A stretch of DNA of 35,633 nucleotides from Tardiphaga sp. (GTDB lineage: Bacteria; Pseudomonadota; Alphaproteobacteria; Rhizobiales; Xanthobacteraceae): NCBI GenBank assembly GCA_028290355.1, contig JAQGKA010000197.1, positions 1 to 35,633 on the forward strand. The letters run 5' to 3'. How positions within the stretch are numbered: position 1 is the first letter of the stretch; every line of letters begins with the position of its first letter. Both the position numbers and the translations under genes were made by a program. Below the pieces are notes generated by a model. That model ran no database searches. It saw only the letters and a list, made by a program, of their open reading frames with translations, and was not told where the DNA came from. This document shows, one piece after another, positions 20,218 through 29,268 of this stretch.

Positions 20218-20958
20218 ATGACCAAGGATAGCAAGGAGACCGTGCTGCTGACGGGCGCGGCCGGCGGACTCGGCCGCGCCATCGGACGCGCCGTTGTGGC
20301 ATCAGGCCGCAGGATCGTTCTGGTCGACCGCAACGCAGAAGCGCTTGCGGAGTTCGCAGCCGAGCTTGGCAAACCGGCGCATACCGTCCGCCTCGACATC
20401 ACCGACCACGCCGGGGTCGATGCCATTCTCGGCGATTTGCCGGCAGATTTCCGGCAGGTCGATATCCTCATCAACAATGCCGGCCACGATATTGGCGGGC
20501 GCACGCGCTTCGACCAGGGCTCCGCAGACGACTGGACCGACATCATTCGCACCAACCTGATCGGCACGATGCGCATGACCCACGCCGTGCTGCCCGCGAT
20601 GGTGGCACGTAACCTTGGCCATGTGGTCAATATCAGCTCGATCAATGCAGTGCGGATCGTGCCCGACATGGCGGCCTATTCGACCAGCAAGGCAGGCATC
20701 CGGATGTTCACCGAAACGATCCGCGGCGAACTCGCGGAAACCGCCATCCGGATCACCGAGATCCTGCCCGGACTTGCCCGCACCGGAATTATCGTCACGC
20801 GTTACCGCGGCGATCGCGAAAAGGAACAGGCGTACTTCGACCAATTCAAGATGGCGCTCGATCCGGAAGACGTTGCGCGCGTCATCATGTTCGCCCTCGA
20901 ACAGCCTTCTCACGTGCAGATCGCTGAAATTATGGTGCTTCCCACCAACCGGTATTGA
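20218..20958 (+). CDS. SDR family oxidoreductase
   Basis: VLLTGAAGGLGRAIGRAVV, ILINNAGHDIGG, VVNISSINAVRIVPDMAAYSTSKAGIRMFTETIRGEL; divergent from lysR. Confidence 0.92.
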   Translation: MTKDSKETVLLTGAAGGLGRAIGRAVVASGRRIVLVDRNAEALAEFAAELGKPAHTVRLDITDHAGVDAILGDLPADFRQVDILINNAGHDIGGRTRFDQGSADDWTDIIRTNLIGTMRMTHAVLPAMVARNLGHVVNISSINAVRIVPDMAAYSTSKAGIRMFTETIRGELAETAIRITEILPGLARTGIIVTRYRGDREKEQAYFDQFKMALDPEDVARVIMFALEQPSHVQIAEIMVLPTNRY

Positions 20959-21076
20959 GGTGGGATTGATCCGCTCGCGCGTTGCATCGCGCGACTATCC
21001 GGGATGGCGGACGACCAGCGCGAACAGCGGCTTCGAGATCCAAGGGGCCTCATCGCCCCTTGTGCAATAGGAAACG

Positions 21077-21385
21077 GTGATGCTGGGCAACATCTTGGGC
21101 GGCCTGACCAAAGCAGCGGCGGCCGAAGAATTCCTTACCGCCATCGGCGATGAGGCATTGCCGGAGAGGGTCAAAAGAGCCGCTGACGAGAACGCCGTAT
21201 CCCCTGGGACCTACGTTGCAGCGACCGTCCGGCATTTATTGGACCACGGCAGCGAGGAGATCTGGCTCGATCTTGTCGGCGAAATGGCCAACTCGCCACA
21301 GCCCGGTGCTGCGGCGCTGCAGGCCATCCTTGCGCGGGCATTTCCGGCGCCCGTGGAGTCAGAAATTTCTGTGCGCCCGTCATGA
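21077..21385 (+). CDS. Small hypothetical protein (102 aa)
   Basis: MMLGNILGGLTKAAAAEEFLTAIGDEALPERVKRAADENAVSPGTYVAATVRHLLDHG...; protein-like composition, no family recognised. Confidence 0.6.
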   Translation: MMLGNILGGLTKAAAAEEFLTAIGDEALPERVKRAADENAVSPGTYVAATVRHLLDHGSEEIWLDLVGEMANSPQPGAAALQAILARAFPAPVESEISVRPS

Positions 21386-21460
21386 ACGCCATATCCCCGG
21401 CCTTTTGTTGCGCGGCCGGCGGTATCGCGTTTGAAGACGGGCTGGGGATCGGCGTCGCCG

Positions 21461-22249
21461 CTACTTCTCGATCAGGCTCTGAAAGGCGAGTGGCTTGACG
21501 GAGATTGCGCCGATAAACGGTCGGTCATGCGCCAGGATCACGAAGTAGGCGGCAGACGCCACCAGCACATAAAGATGCGTTGCGACCACCTGCATGCGCA
21601 GCGAATGCGTGTTGCAAATGGCAATCGCCGTCAGCGCCGACGTCGAAATAATGAACATCGCGATCCATTGCGCCCAGGTCGTACCGGCGTTCGATGCCGC
21701 CAGGCGGGCGAGGCGAGCATGGCGGGTTTCCAACAACTGGTTTTGCAGCGGCACAAATGTTGCGAGCTGGCCAAGCGATACTTGCTGGCTGGAGAGCCGT
21801 TCGATCATATCGACAAGAATTTTCCCGGAATGATCGAAGACCGGGTCCTCGATGGTCCCGCCTTTGGCCATCTCAGGCCAATCGATCGTGATGACGCTCG
21901 TCACGTAGGCCCGTATGTCGTTGCGTATTGCGGTTTGAACCTCGGTGGGAAGACCCGCGACGAGCACCGATGCATTCTCCAATGCGTCAGCTTCGCGCTG
22001 AACGGCATTGCGTGCGTTGAGCGCATCATTCCAGATGCCGGCGGCAGTGAATGCCACAATGAGGGCAAAGACCGTGGTGCAGGCCCCGATAATCGAATCG
22101 CGGATCGGCAGCATCTCGGTCGGCGAGAAACCGGCCATGCGAACGCCTGCGCGAACCGTGCCAATGAACAGCCAGCAGATCGCGAGGCTGATGAGAAAGA
22201 CGACGGCGAACAATTGTAGCAGCGGCAGTTGATGAAACAGAATGAACAT
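21461..22249 (-). CDS. DUF4239-like membrane protein
   Basis: TM segments at both ends; RDSIIGACTTVFALIVAFTAAGIWNDALNARNAVQREADALENAS resembles the bestrophin-like DUF4239 pattern. Confidence 0.7.
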   Translation of the reverse strand: MFILFHQLPLLQLFAVVFLISLAICWLFIGTVRAGVRMAGFSPTEMLPIRDSIIGACTTVFALIVAFTAAGIWNDALNARNAVQREADALENASVLVAGLPTEVQTAIRNDIRAYVTSVITIDWPEMAKGGTIEDPVFDHSGKILVDMIERLSSQQVSLGQLATFVPLQNQLLETRHARLARLAASNAGTTWAQWIAMFIISTSALTAIAICNTHSLRMQVVATHLYVLVASAAYFVILAHDRPFIGAISVKPLAFQSLIEK

Positions 22250-22326
22250 TGCGACGTCTTCGTCCTATATTTGTTCTTGTCACGGGACTGAATGCCTCTT
22301 CGTCCCACAACGTGTTGGCGTCACAT

Positions 22327-22806
22327 TCATGGATTGGAATTCGTTAACAAAGTCGCTGGTGTCGTCGCCCGCGTAGGAGGTCGGCGTGCCCGACAGAGTC
22401 CAGGCGCTCGCGCCCGTCTTGTTGAAGATCGAGAAGCCCCGATATTGGCCGCCCAAGCCTGACAGATCAAAGCTGGCGTTCTGATCGCCGCCAAGCGCGA
22501 ACGTATTGGGATTGTTCGGATCGAGAGTTGCGATGACATTGCCGATGATATTGTAGCCGGCTTGAAGCTCGAGCGTGTTAGAGCCGCCTGCGCGCCAACA
22601 TGGCTTCCTGTTCCGCCTGCCCCGGCATTGCCACCCTGGACCAGCGCGCCGTTCTCGATGCGCACTGTTGCACCATCGCCCGACAGAACAATGCCGTTGC
22701 CGCCTGGAAGGCCTCCGCTCCAAAGTCGATCTCTGACAATCAGGGCAGCGGCTTTACGCCCGCTTCTTGCCTGAAAATCAGCAAGACGCCTTAATCGACC
22801 CCCCAA
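22327..22806 (-). pseudogene. Frameshifted autotransporter passenger fragment without its own beta-domain
   Basis: GGLPGGNGIVLSGDGATVRIENGALVQGGNAGAGG in one frame continues as SNTLELQAGYNIIGNVIATLDPNNPNTFALGGDQNASFDLSGLGGQYRGFSIFNKTGASAWTLSGTPTSYAGDDTSDF in another frame (ORF 22280-22723). Confidence 0.7.
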
Positions 22807-22973
22807 AATCTAATCACCCAGGTGTATCCCATAGAATCAGCAAGTCTGGATCGAATCCGATCCGGCGCTATCAACCGTCATTTCCACCACCACTGGTAGC
22901 CGCCCCAGCAATGGCTGGAGCGGCTTGTCTTGGAGCAGCCAGTCTTGGAGCAGTCGGTTGTGGCGCTGGCTAT

Positions 22974-24711
22974 TTACCACTGATAGCGCGCGACGCCCTT
23001 GCCGGCATAGCTGCGGGTGACGTAGGAGAACTCGCCTTCGAAGATCGCCGCGAGCGAGAAGCCGCTGCGCCACTTCACCTCGGCGGAGGCCGTGGTCAAT
23101 GCGGCATCGCTGGACTGCTGTGCGCCGTTGACGGTGAACGACGCGCCGGGCACCGACTGGAATGTGGCGGCGACGCTGCGGTCGGGATTGAACTCATGCG
23201 CCCAGGCGAAGCGGCTACGCAGCGTCAGGATCGTGTCGGTCAGCGCATAGGCCTTGTCGGTGCGAACACCGAGTTCGCCGCGCGTCGAGGTGATGTTCTT
23301 GGCGGCGTAGTTCAGTGCGAACACGCCGGGGCCGGACAGCGCCTGCTCGCGATAGGCCGGCAGATCGAACGCTGTCGCCTGCACGGCGGCGTAGGGCGTG
23401 GCGCCCATGTCCATCCACGGCGTCACATAGCGGGCGCCGCCTTCGAGGCGTCCGGAGAACGCATTGACGTTGAAGCGCGCCTGCAACTGGTCGATGCCGG
23501 CGACGTTGCGGTCCGTCGTCACATCCTGCCACGCATAGCTCAGCGCGGCGGAGAGGTAGCTTGCCCCGATGGTGTGGCGCACGAAGCCACCGACCTGGAA
23601 CAAATCCGACCGGCCGCTGCCGCCATTGGCGACCGAGAAGGTGGTGCCGCCGCCAGACATCGCGAAGCCGGCCAGCGTGTTCGGTGAGACTCGATAATCA
23701 GCGCCCACCGCCGCACCATAGATACGGCTGGTCGACGTGTTCGATCCCGCGGCGGCATTGCCGTCCGTGGTCTGCGAACCGCCGAAGCCCGTCGCCCATA
23801 CGTTCCATCGCTGCGCGAACGGATCGGCCTTCACCGGCATCGCCTTGGTGAACATCGCATAGGCGCTGCGCGGAGAATGCTCCTCGGCATAGGACGAGAC
23901 GCCCGCCGACGGCGAGACGTCATCGTTTCGGCCCGCCGCGAACGGATCGGTCATCACGCCCATGAACAGGTTCATCGCATCGAAGGTCGTCTGTTGCGAT
24001 CCAACCGACGTTTCACCGGACGCCTGCGACAGACCGCCCGGCGTCAGCGCGCCGAACGCGATCGGGATGGCTCCCCCCGCATTGAAGAAGTTGATCACGG
24101 CGTTGGCCGCGTTGCGCTGGTTCTGGTTCAGCGGCGTAAAGACCGGAGCCGAAGGACCTGTCGGCGTATAGTTCAGCGCCAGGTTGAGATACACGTTGTT
24201 GGCGTCGTAGCCGAGCGAGGTATGGAAGTTCGTCGGCAGGTTGGTGGTCTTCACCGTCGGGTCGAAGGTGCCCGATCGACCGTCGGTCGTGGTCAGAATC
24301 GTGTAGGTCTTGCTGATATAGCTGCCATTGGCGAACACGGCATTCACCGTCGCGCCGCTGTCGATCGTCACCGTGCCGGGCGACGTGTGCCCGGCGATCA
24401 CCTTGGCAAAGGATGCCGTCGATGGATCGATCGTCACACTGTAGATGGCGCCGGACTGGAAGGCGAGCGAGCCCTCGATGGGTCGCTCCCGCGCCGCCGC
24501 CTCCGCCGCCGCTGGCATCCGGAGCGCCTTCGCCGTCGTCACCGCTCGCTCCGGGGGCTGTCTGGTCGCTGCCTCCGCGAGCGCCATACAGCTCAGATCC
24601 GTCTCCGTTAGCGTCCCAGAGTCCGGATGCGCCACCCCCGGCGAATGCGGGCGCCGTGAGCACGGTGCTGAATAGCAAAGCGGCCGCAAAGCCGGCTGAC
24701 GCGCCCCGCAT
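22974..24711 (-). pseudogene. Autotransporter with most of passenger deleted; signal-peptide segment and beta-barrel domain are in different frames
   Basis: Signal peptide MRGASAGFAAALLFSTVLTAPAFAGGG is in the 24013-24711 frame; EGSLAFQSGAIYSVTIDPSTASF and the autotransporter domain ending GKGVARYQW are in the 22974-24821 frame. The switch lies in a G/C-rich tract near 24480-24530. Confidence 0.7.
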
Positions 24712-25083
24712 CCGCGAGCGTCTCCTTGAATCGGATTTTTGATTCCGACTCGACTGAAGCTTTGCTTACCCTCCGTCATGGAAAATTTGTCCGGCGATGT
24801 GGTTGCGCGTTGTAAATGCATGTAAAGACAGCGCGCGATCTCTGCTCGTCATCCCCATCATTGTGAATGCGATTGCATGCCGGCACTTGTGCCGCGAGCG
24901 GCTGCGTGTTTCACAGCGACTTGCGTCTGCTTCTCGAACACAGTGCGCATGTCAAAGGCCGCTATTGGCAAAGCCCTGTCTGACCTCCATGCGATGTCGA
25001 TCATTTCGGAATACGTTCGCGCAGGAGAGAAACAGGGGACGCATTTTCTGCGGCCTGAACGCCTGTCGCCCTGGCAAGTGCGT

Positions 25084-27816
25084 ATGATGACCGGCCCGCT
25101 ACCTGCTTTCGCCGCGCGTCTGCGCCGCGCGGCCGTTTATTTGCTGGTGCTCGTCACACTCATCGCGGGATCGTCGTCTTGCAGTTTCGCAGCCGCTGTC
25201 GAAGATGGCGTCGATCTGGCGCGCGTCACAGATCATCTGGCGCTGGAGCAGTCGCTGTCTTTTCTCGAAGACCGAGACGGATATCTCTCCGCCGGAGAAG
25301 CGCTCAGGCATTCGGGATGGGTTGCAGCGTCTCTGCGAACGCTGACCCACGGATTCACAAGCTCTGCCTTCTGGCTGCGCGGCACATTTTATAACAGCAG
25401 CGATCAATCGGTCACCCGGTGGCTGTCCGTTGGCGTCGCGCGGCTGGAGGATGTGCGCTATTTCCGCTTCGCCCCCGGCGAGGAGAAGCCCTCCGAAACA
25501 CTGCTCGCCGGCACTCGAACGCCTCTCGACAGCCGTCCTGTCAGAGCGGCGCGATCCGTGTTTCCCATTACGCTCGCGCCTGGCGAGCGGATGATCGTCG
25601 CGCTACGCGTGCAAAGCCGTTCTTCTGTCAGCATCGAGGCCAGCCTGTGGAGCCCCGCCAGCTTTCAGGAGGCGGACGCATCCGATCTGCTCGTCGAGAT
25701 GCTGCTCGTAGGATCGATGGGCACCATGGCGCTCTTTAGCCTGGTGCTGGGCGTGGCCCGGCGCGATCGCGTCTTCCTGGCGCTTGCTGCCGGCGCCACC
25801 GCCGAAGTCATTTACGATATGGCCTTTCAGGGCTTCCTGTATCGTTTCATCCTGACAGATGGCGGGGACGTCGTCTTGCGTGCGCCGGGCGTCCTTGGCC
25901 CGATTGCACACGTGCTTCTTTGCACGATGGCAGCGATGTTCATCGGAATCGATCGTATCGCCATTTGGTGGAGAACGCTCTGCACCTTCAGTGCCATCCT
26001 GCTGGCAGGTTCTCTATCCGCCGCATTAGGCGATTACAGAACCATCATCTCCATCCTGACGGTGCTACAGGTTGCCTATGAAGCCTTATGGATCATCGCC
26101 GTGCTGGACAGCTGGCGCCGCGGCTTCGGCAATTCCCGACTGGTTCTGTTCGCAAGTGGCCCCGCAGCCGTCAGGTTCTTTCTGTATCTGGGACATCTTC
26201 TCGGCATCTGGCCAGCATCCTGGTCCGTGGGATCGGAGATCACCTGGAACAATCTGTCCATCATGCTTTTGCTCATTCTCATTGCGATCGGGCGCCTCCG
26301 CGAAATAGAAAGCGCCAGAGACAAGGCACAGCAGGATCTGGTGGCCTTCCAGGAACACGAACGAGAGCGTCTGCAGCGCGCGGTCGATGAACGTACTCGT
26401 GAACTTCAGGCCGCGCTCGCCGCGGCAGACGAGGCTAATCGCGCCAAGTCGGATTTTCTTGCGGTTATGAGTCACGAGATCCGCACGCCGATGAACGGAA
26501 TGCTCGGCGCCATCCAACTGCTCAAATCGATGCCGCTGCAAGGCAAGGTGCGCACCGCCGTGAACGTCGCCGAACGCACCGGCGCCGCGATGCTCGCGAC
26601 CATCGGCGGCATTCTCGACTTCGCGAAAATCTCCGACAGCAAGCTGGAAACCAGCTACGCAGCTTTCGACCTTCGCGCGCTGCTTGCCGATGTTCTGGCG
26701 ATCATGAGCCTGCGCGCGGAGCAGAAGAATGTATCGCTCAAACTTGTCGTCGATCAGGTTTTTCCCGCTACCGTGATGGGAGATGCCGATCTCCTCCGTC
26801 AGATTCTGACTGGCATCGGTATTCCGCGGGACAGGCTGGACCGGTTGTTCGAGCCCTTTGTACAAGCCGATTCCTCAATCGCCCGAAGATTCGGCGGTAC
26901 CGGCCTCGGCCTGGCGATCTGCCGGCGGCTGACCGAAGCAATGGGAGGCTGCATCACGGCGGATAGCCAACCGGGACAGGGCAGCAGGTTTCAGGTCCGA
27001 TTGCCACTACCGCCGACGGATGCAGGCGAGATCGAAATCCAGGCTCCTGCCCAACAGGACGATGCCGGACGCAAAACACTCAGCGTTCTCGTCGTCGATG
27101 ACGACGAGAACAATCGATTCGTCCTCTCCGGCTTGCTCGATGTGAAGGGGCATCGTGTCGGGGAAGCAGCGGACGGTGTACAGGCGCTTGCGCTACTCAC
27201 CGAGCAGCCGGTGGACGTGATACTCGTCGATCTCGAAATGCCCGGCCTGAGCGGAATAGAACTGGTTCGGTACATTCGTGCCCTGGGCGGAAAAGTAGCG
27301 ACTGTTCCGATCGTTGCCATTACCGCCAATGTCACGGCTGGCGTGGTCGAGCGTTGCTTGCAGGCAGGGATGGATGGCTACCTGTCCAAGCCGGTCATGC
27401 CCGAGGACGTGCGACGCACGATCGACGCTGTCTGTGCGGGACGGCCGCTTGTTCAGTCCGGCACGCAAGTGTACCGGGACGATTTCCTGGCATCCTTGCA
27501 GCAGGAGCTCGGAGCAGAGACCGTTGAACGACTCGTCGGGCAAGCCTTGGCGGCCATGGAAAGGAGCACGGCAAGGATCGAGGCTTCCATACAAAGCGGT
27601 GACCGGCAGGCCACCCGCCGTGCTGCACATCAGTTGGCTGGCGCTGCGGGGCTTGCCGGACTGATACCATTGAGCGCGGCCGCTGCAGCGCTGGAAAATC
27701 GGCTAGCTCAATCGTCGCCAGTAGAGGACGCGGACATCCAAACCACGCTTGCCTTGGCGGAACGCGCTGTCGCAAATCTTCGAGGCCTTCAATCCGGACT
27801 GGTGCACAAGCGATAG
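25084..27816 (+). CDS. Hybrid sensor histidine kinase (7TMR-DISM-like sensor, HisKA, HATPase with apparent internal deletion, REC, Hpt)
   Basis: [19 protein letters not shown]-box; [62 protein letters not shown]; Hpt-like [15 protein letters not shown]. Likely start 25084/25087 with [32 protein letters not shown] is open from 24877. Confidence 0.85.
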   Translation: MMTGPLPAFAARLRRAAVYLLVLVTLIAGSSSCSFAAAVEDGVDLARVTDHLALEQSLSFLEDRDGYLSAGEALRHSGWVAASLRTLTHGFTSSAFWLRGTFYNSSDQSVTRWLSVGVARLEDVRYFRFAPGEEKPSETLLAGTRTPLDSRPVRAARSVFPITLAPGERMIVALRVQSRSSVSIEASLWSPASFQEADASDLLVEMLLVGSMGTMALFSLVLGVARRDRVFLALAAGATAEVIYDMAFQGFLYRFILTDGGDVVLRAPGVLGPIAHVLLCTMAAMFIGIDRIAIWWRTLCTFSAILLAGSLSAALGDYRTIISILTVLQVAYEALWIIAVLDSWRRGFGNSRLVLFASGPAAVRFFLYLGHLLGIWPASWSVGSEITWNNLSIMLLLILIAIGRLREIESARDKAQQDLVAFQEHERERLQRAVDERTRELQAALAAADEANRAKSDFLAVMSHEIRTPMNGMLGAIQLLKSMPLQGKVRTAVNVAERTGAAMLATIGGILDFAKISDSKLETSYAAFDLRALLADVLAIMSLRAEQKNVSLKLVVDQVFPATVMGDADLLRQILTGIGIPRDRLDRLFEPFVQADSSIARRFGGTGLGLAICRRLTEAMGGCITADSQPGQGSRFQVRLPLPPTDAGEIEIQAPAQQDDAGRKTLSVLVVDDDENNRFVLSGLLDVKGHRVGEAADGVQALALLTEQPVDVILVDLEMPGLSGIELVRYIRALGGKVATVPIVAITANVTAGVVERCLQAGMDGYLSKPVMPEDVRRTIDAVCAGRPLVQSGTQVYRDDFLASLQQELGAETVERLVGQALAAMERSTARIEASIQSGDRQATRRAAHQLAGAAGLAGLIPLSAAAAALENRLAQSSPVEDADIQTTLALAERAVANLRGLQSGLVHKR

Positions 27817-28493
27817 CCGACGCCGGGTACGGTGACGATCAAGCGGGGCATACGCGAAGGATCACCCAGCTTGCGCCGTAGGCTGCTGACAACCACGTCC
27901 GCCATGCGCGACGACTCACTGCTGCTGTCGGACCCAATCGCATCCAGCAGATGCGCACGCGATATCGTACGCCCTTCGGCGATCAGCAGCGCCGCTAGCA
28001 CATCGAATTCAGCTGGTGTCAGAGGAATGGGGTGCCCTTGCGGATTCGTCAGGACGCGAGCACCGTTATCAAACGACCATCCTTCAAATCGAAGCGGCGC
28101 GCCCTTCTCACTATTCCTGCCCAGCAGTAGCATCAGGCTGGCAACGAGTTGTCGCGGGTGGAACGGCTTCACAAGGTAGTCGTCGACCCCCAGCTCAGCC
28201 GCGACGGTCCGGCTGGCCGCGGAGTTGTCCTGCGTGGTGATGCAGATCGGTATATTCAGCCGAGTCCGCAACTGCCGGAGGAGAGCGAGCCCTTCTTCAT
28301 CGGGAAGACCAAGATCGAGCGCGATGGCGTCGATCGGCTGACCTGGCAATCGCAACGCCGCGCGCATTTCGGCCGCAGTAGATGCTACCGTCACCGAGAC
28401 GCCCTCCTTCTCCAGATACGCCGCCAGAAGCGTCTGGACAAAAGGTTCATCCTCCACAAGGAGGACCGATGGACGCCGCTCTGCCATGGTCAA
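27789..28493 (-). CDS. OmpR/PhoB-family response regulator
   Basis: [54 protein letters not shown], w[31 protein letters not shown]...VPGVGYRLC. Confidence 0.94.
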   Translation of the reverse strand: MTMAERRPSVLLVEDEPFVQTLLAAYLEKEGVSVTVASTAAEMRAALRLPGQPIDAIALDLGLPDEEGLALLRQLRTRLNIPICITTQDNSAASRTVAAELGVDDYLVKPFHPRQLVASLMLLLGRNSEKGAPLRFEGWSFDNGARVLTNPQGHPIPLTPAEFDVLAALLIAEGRTISRAHLLDAIGSDSSSESSRMADVVVSSLRRKLGDPSRMPRLIVTVPGVGYRLCTSPD

Positions 28494-28674
28494 TTTAGCC
28501 GGCCCTCGTCGAATCGAAGACCACCTCTTGTGGCACTCTTTAAGCTATCCGGCAAAGACCGGCTCATACACCCAAACGACCGTAGAACGATCCGGCGAAA
28601 TCGCAAGTCGCGCGAACTGACGATCCTCGATCTTCAGACTCAGAGGTTCGAGGCCGCTCGTTCGGGTCGCAAGC

Positions 28675-29040
28675 CTAAATCGCGATGAGATTAGGTCGAA
28701 TTGTGTAGCCGTAGCGTATCGGCTTGGAGAGAAGCTCGGTTAAAAAGCCCAACCGCGCGATGCCTGCTAGAATGCATACCGTCCCTGAAACGATTGCCAT
28801 CATTCCGGCCAGGGTTACAGCGCGCAGGGGATCGCCGCCCGACAACGGAACGACAACTCCAAGGATGATGGCTGCAAGAGCCGAGTCCGGTCCCAGGACG
28901 AGGATGCGGCTTGGGCCAAACAACGCGTAGGCGAGGAGCGGTGTGATTGTTGCGTACAGACCGTAGATGCCGGGCAAGCCCGATGCCTCCGCATAGGCAA
29001 TGCCCGGCGTCACGTCGCGCGCCCATGGGTTGAATCGCTG
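28675..29040 (-). pseudogene. SulP-family anion transporter remnant
   Basis: GIAYAEASGLPGIYGLYATITPLLAYALFGPSRILVLGPDSALAAIILGVVVPLSGGDPLRAVTLAGMMAIVSG...LLSKPIRYGY is SulP N-terminal sequence. TM1 appears deleted and the C-terminal part is absent. Confidence 0.8.
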
Positions 29041-29205
29041 TGCCTGATGTCACCCTAACCCTCACTCAGCACTGCGGATCAAGCTGATGTCTGCTCCTTG
29101 TCTGGCCGTACCGCAGTGAAGCGTTCTGCGCCTTTGGCTTGCAGCACAGCGGAGGTTCACACTTTACCGCGTGGCCCTCACGTCAATTCGCGGACTCATC
29201 CCCTT

Positions 29206-29231
29206 GGACAACTTGTCCCTTGGGACAACTT
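29206..29231. promoter_or_regulatory. Triple half-site array GGACAA-C-TTGTCC-CTT-GGGACAA upstream of CYTH-CHAD gene; putative operator
   Basis: Two overlapping inverted repeats (GGACAAcTTGTCC and TTGTCCCttGGGACAA) read directly from the sequence. Confidence 0.4.
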
Positions 29232-29268
29232 GGATATGCTCTGCCGTTGTCATAAAACATTTATACGC

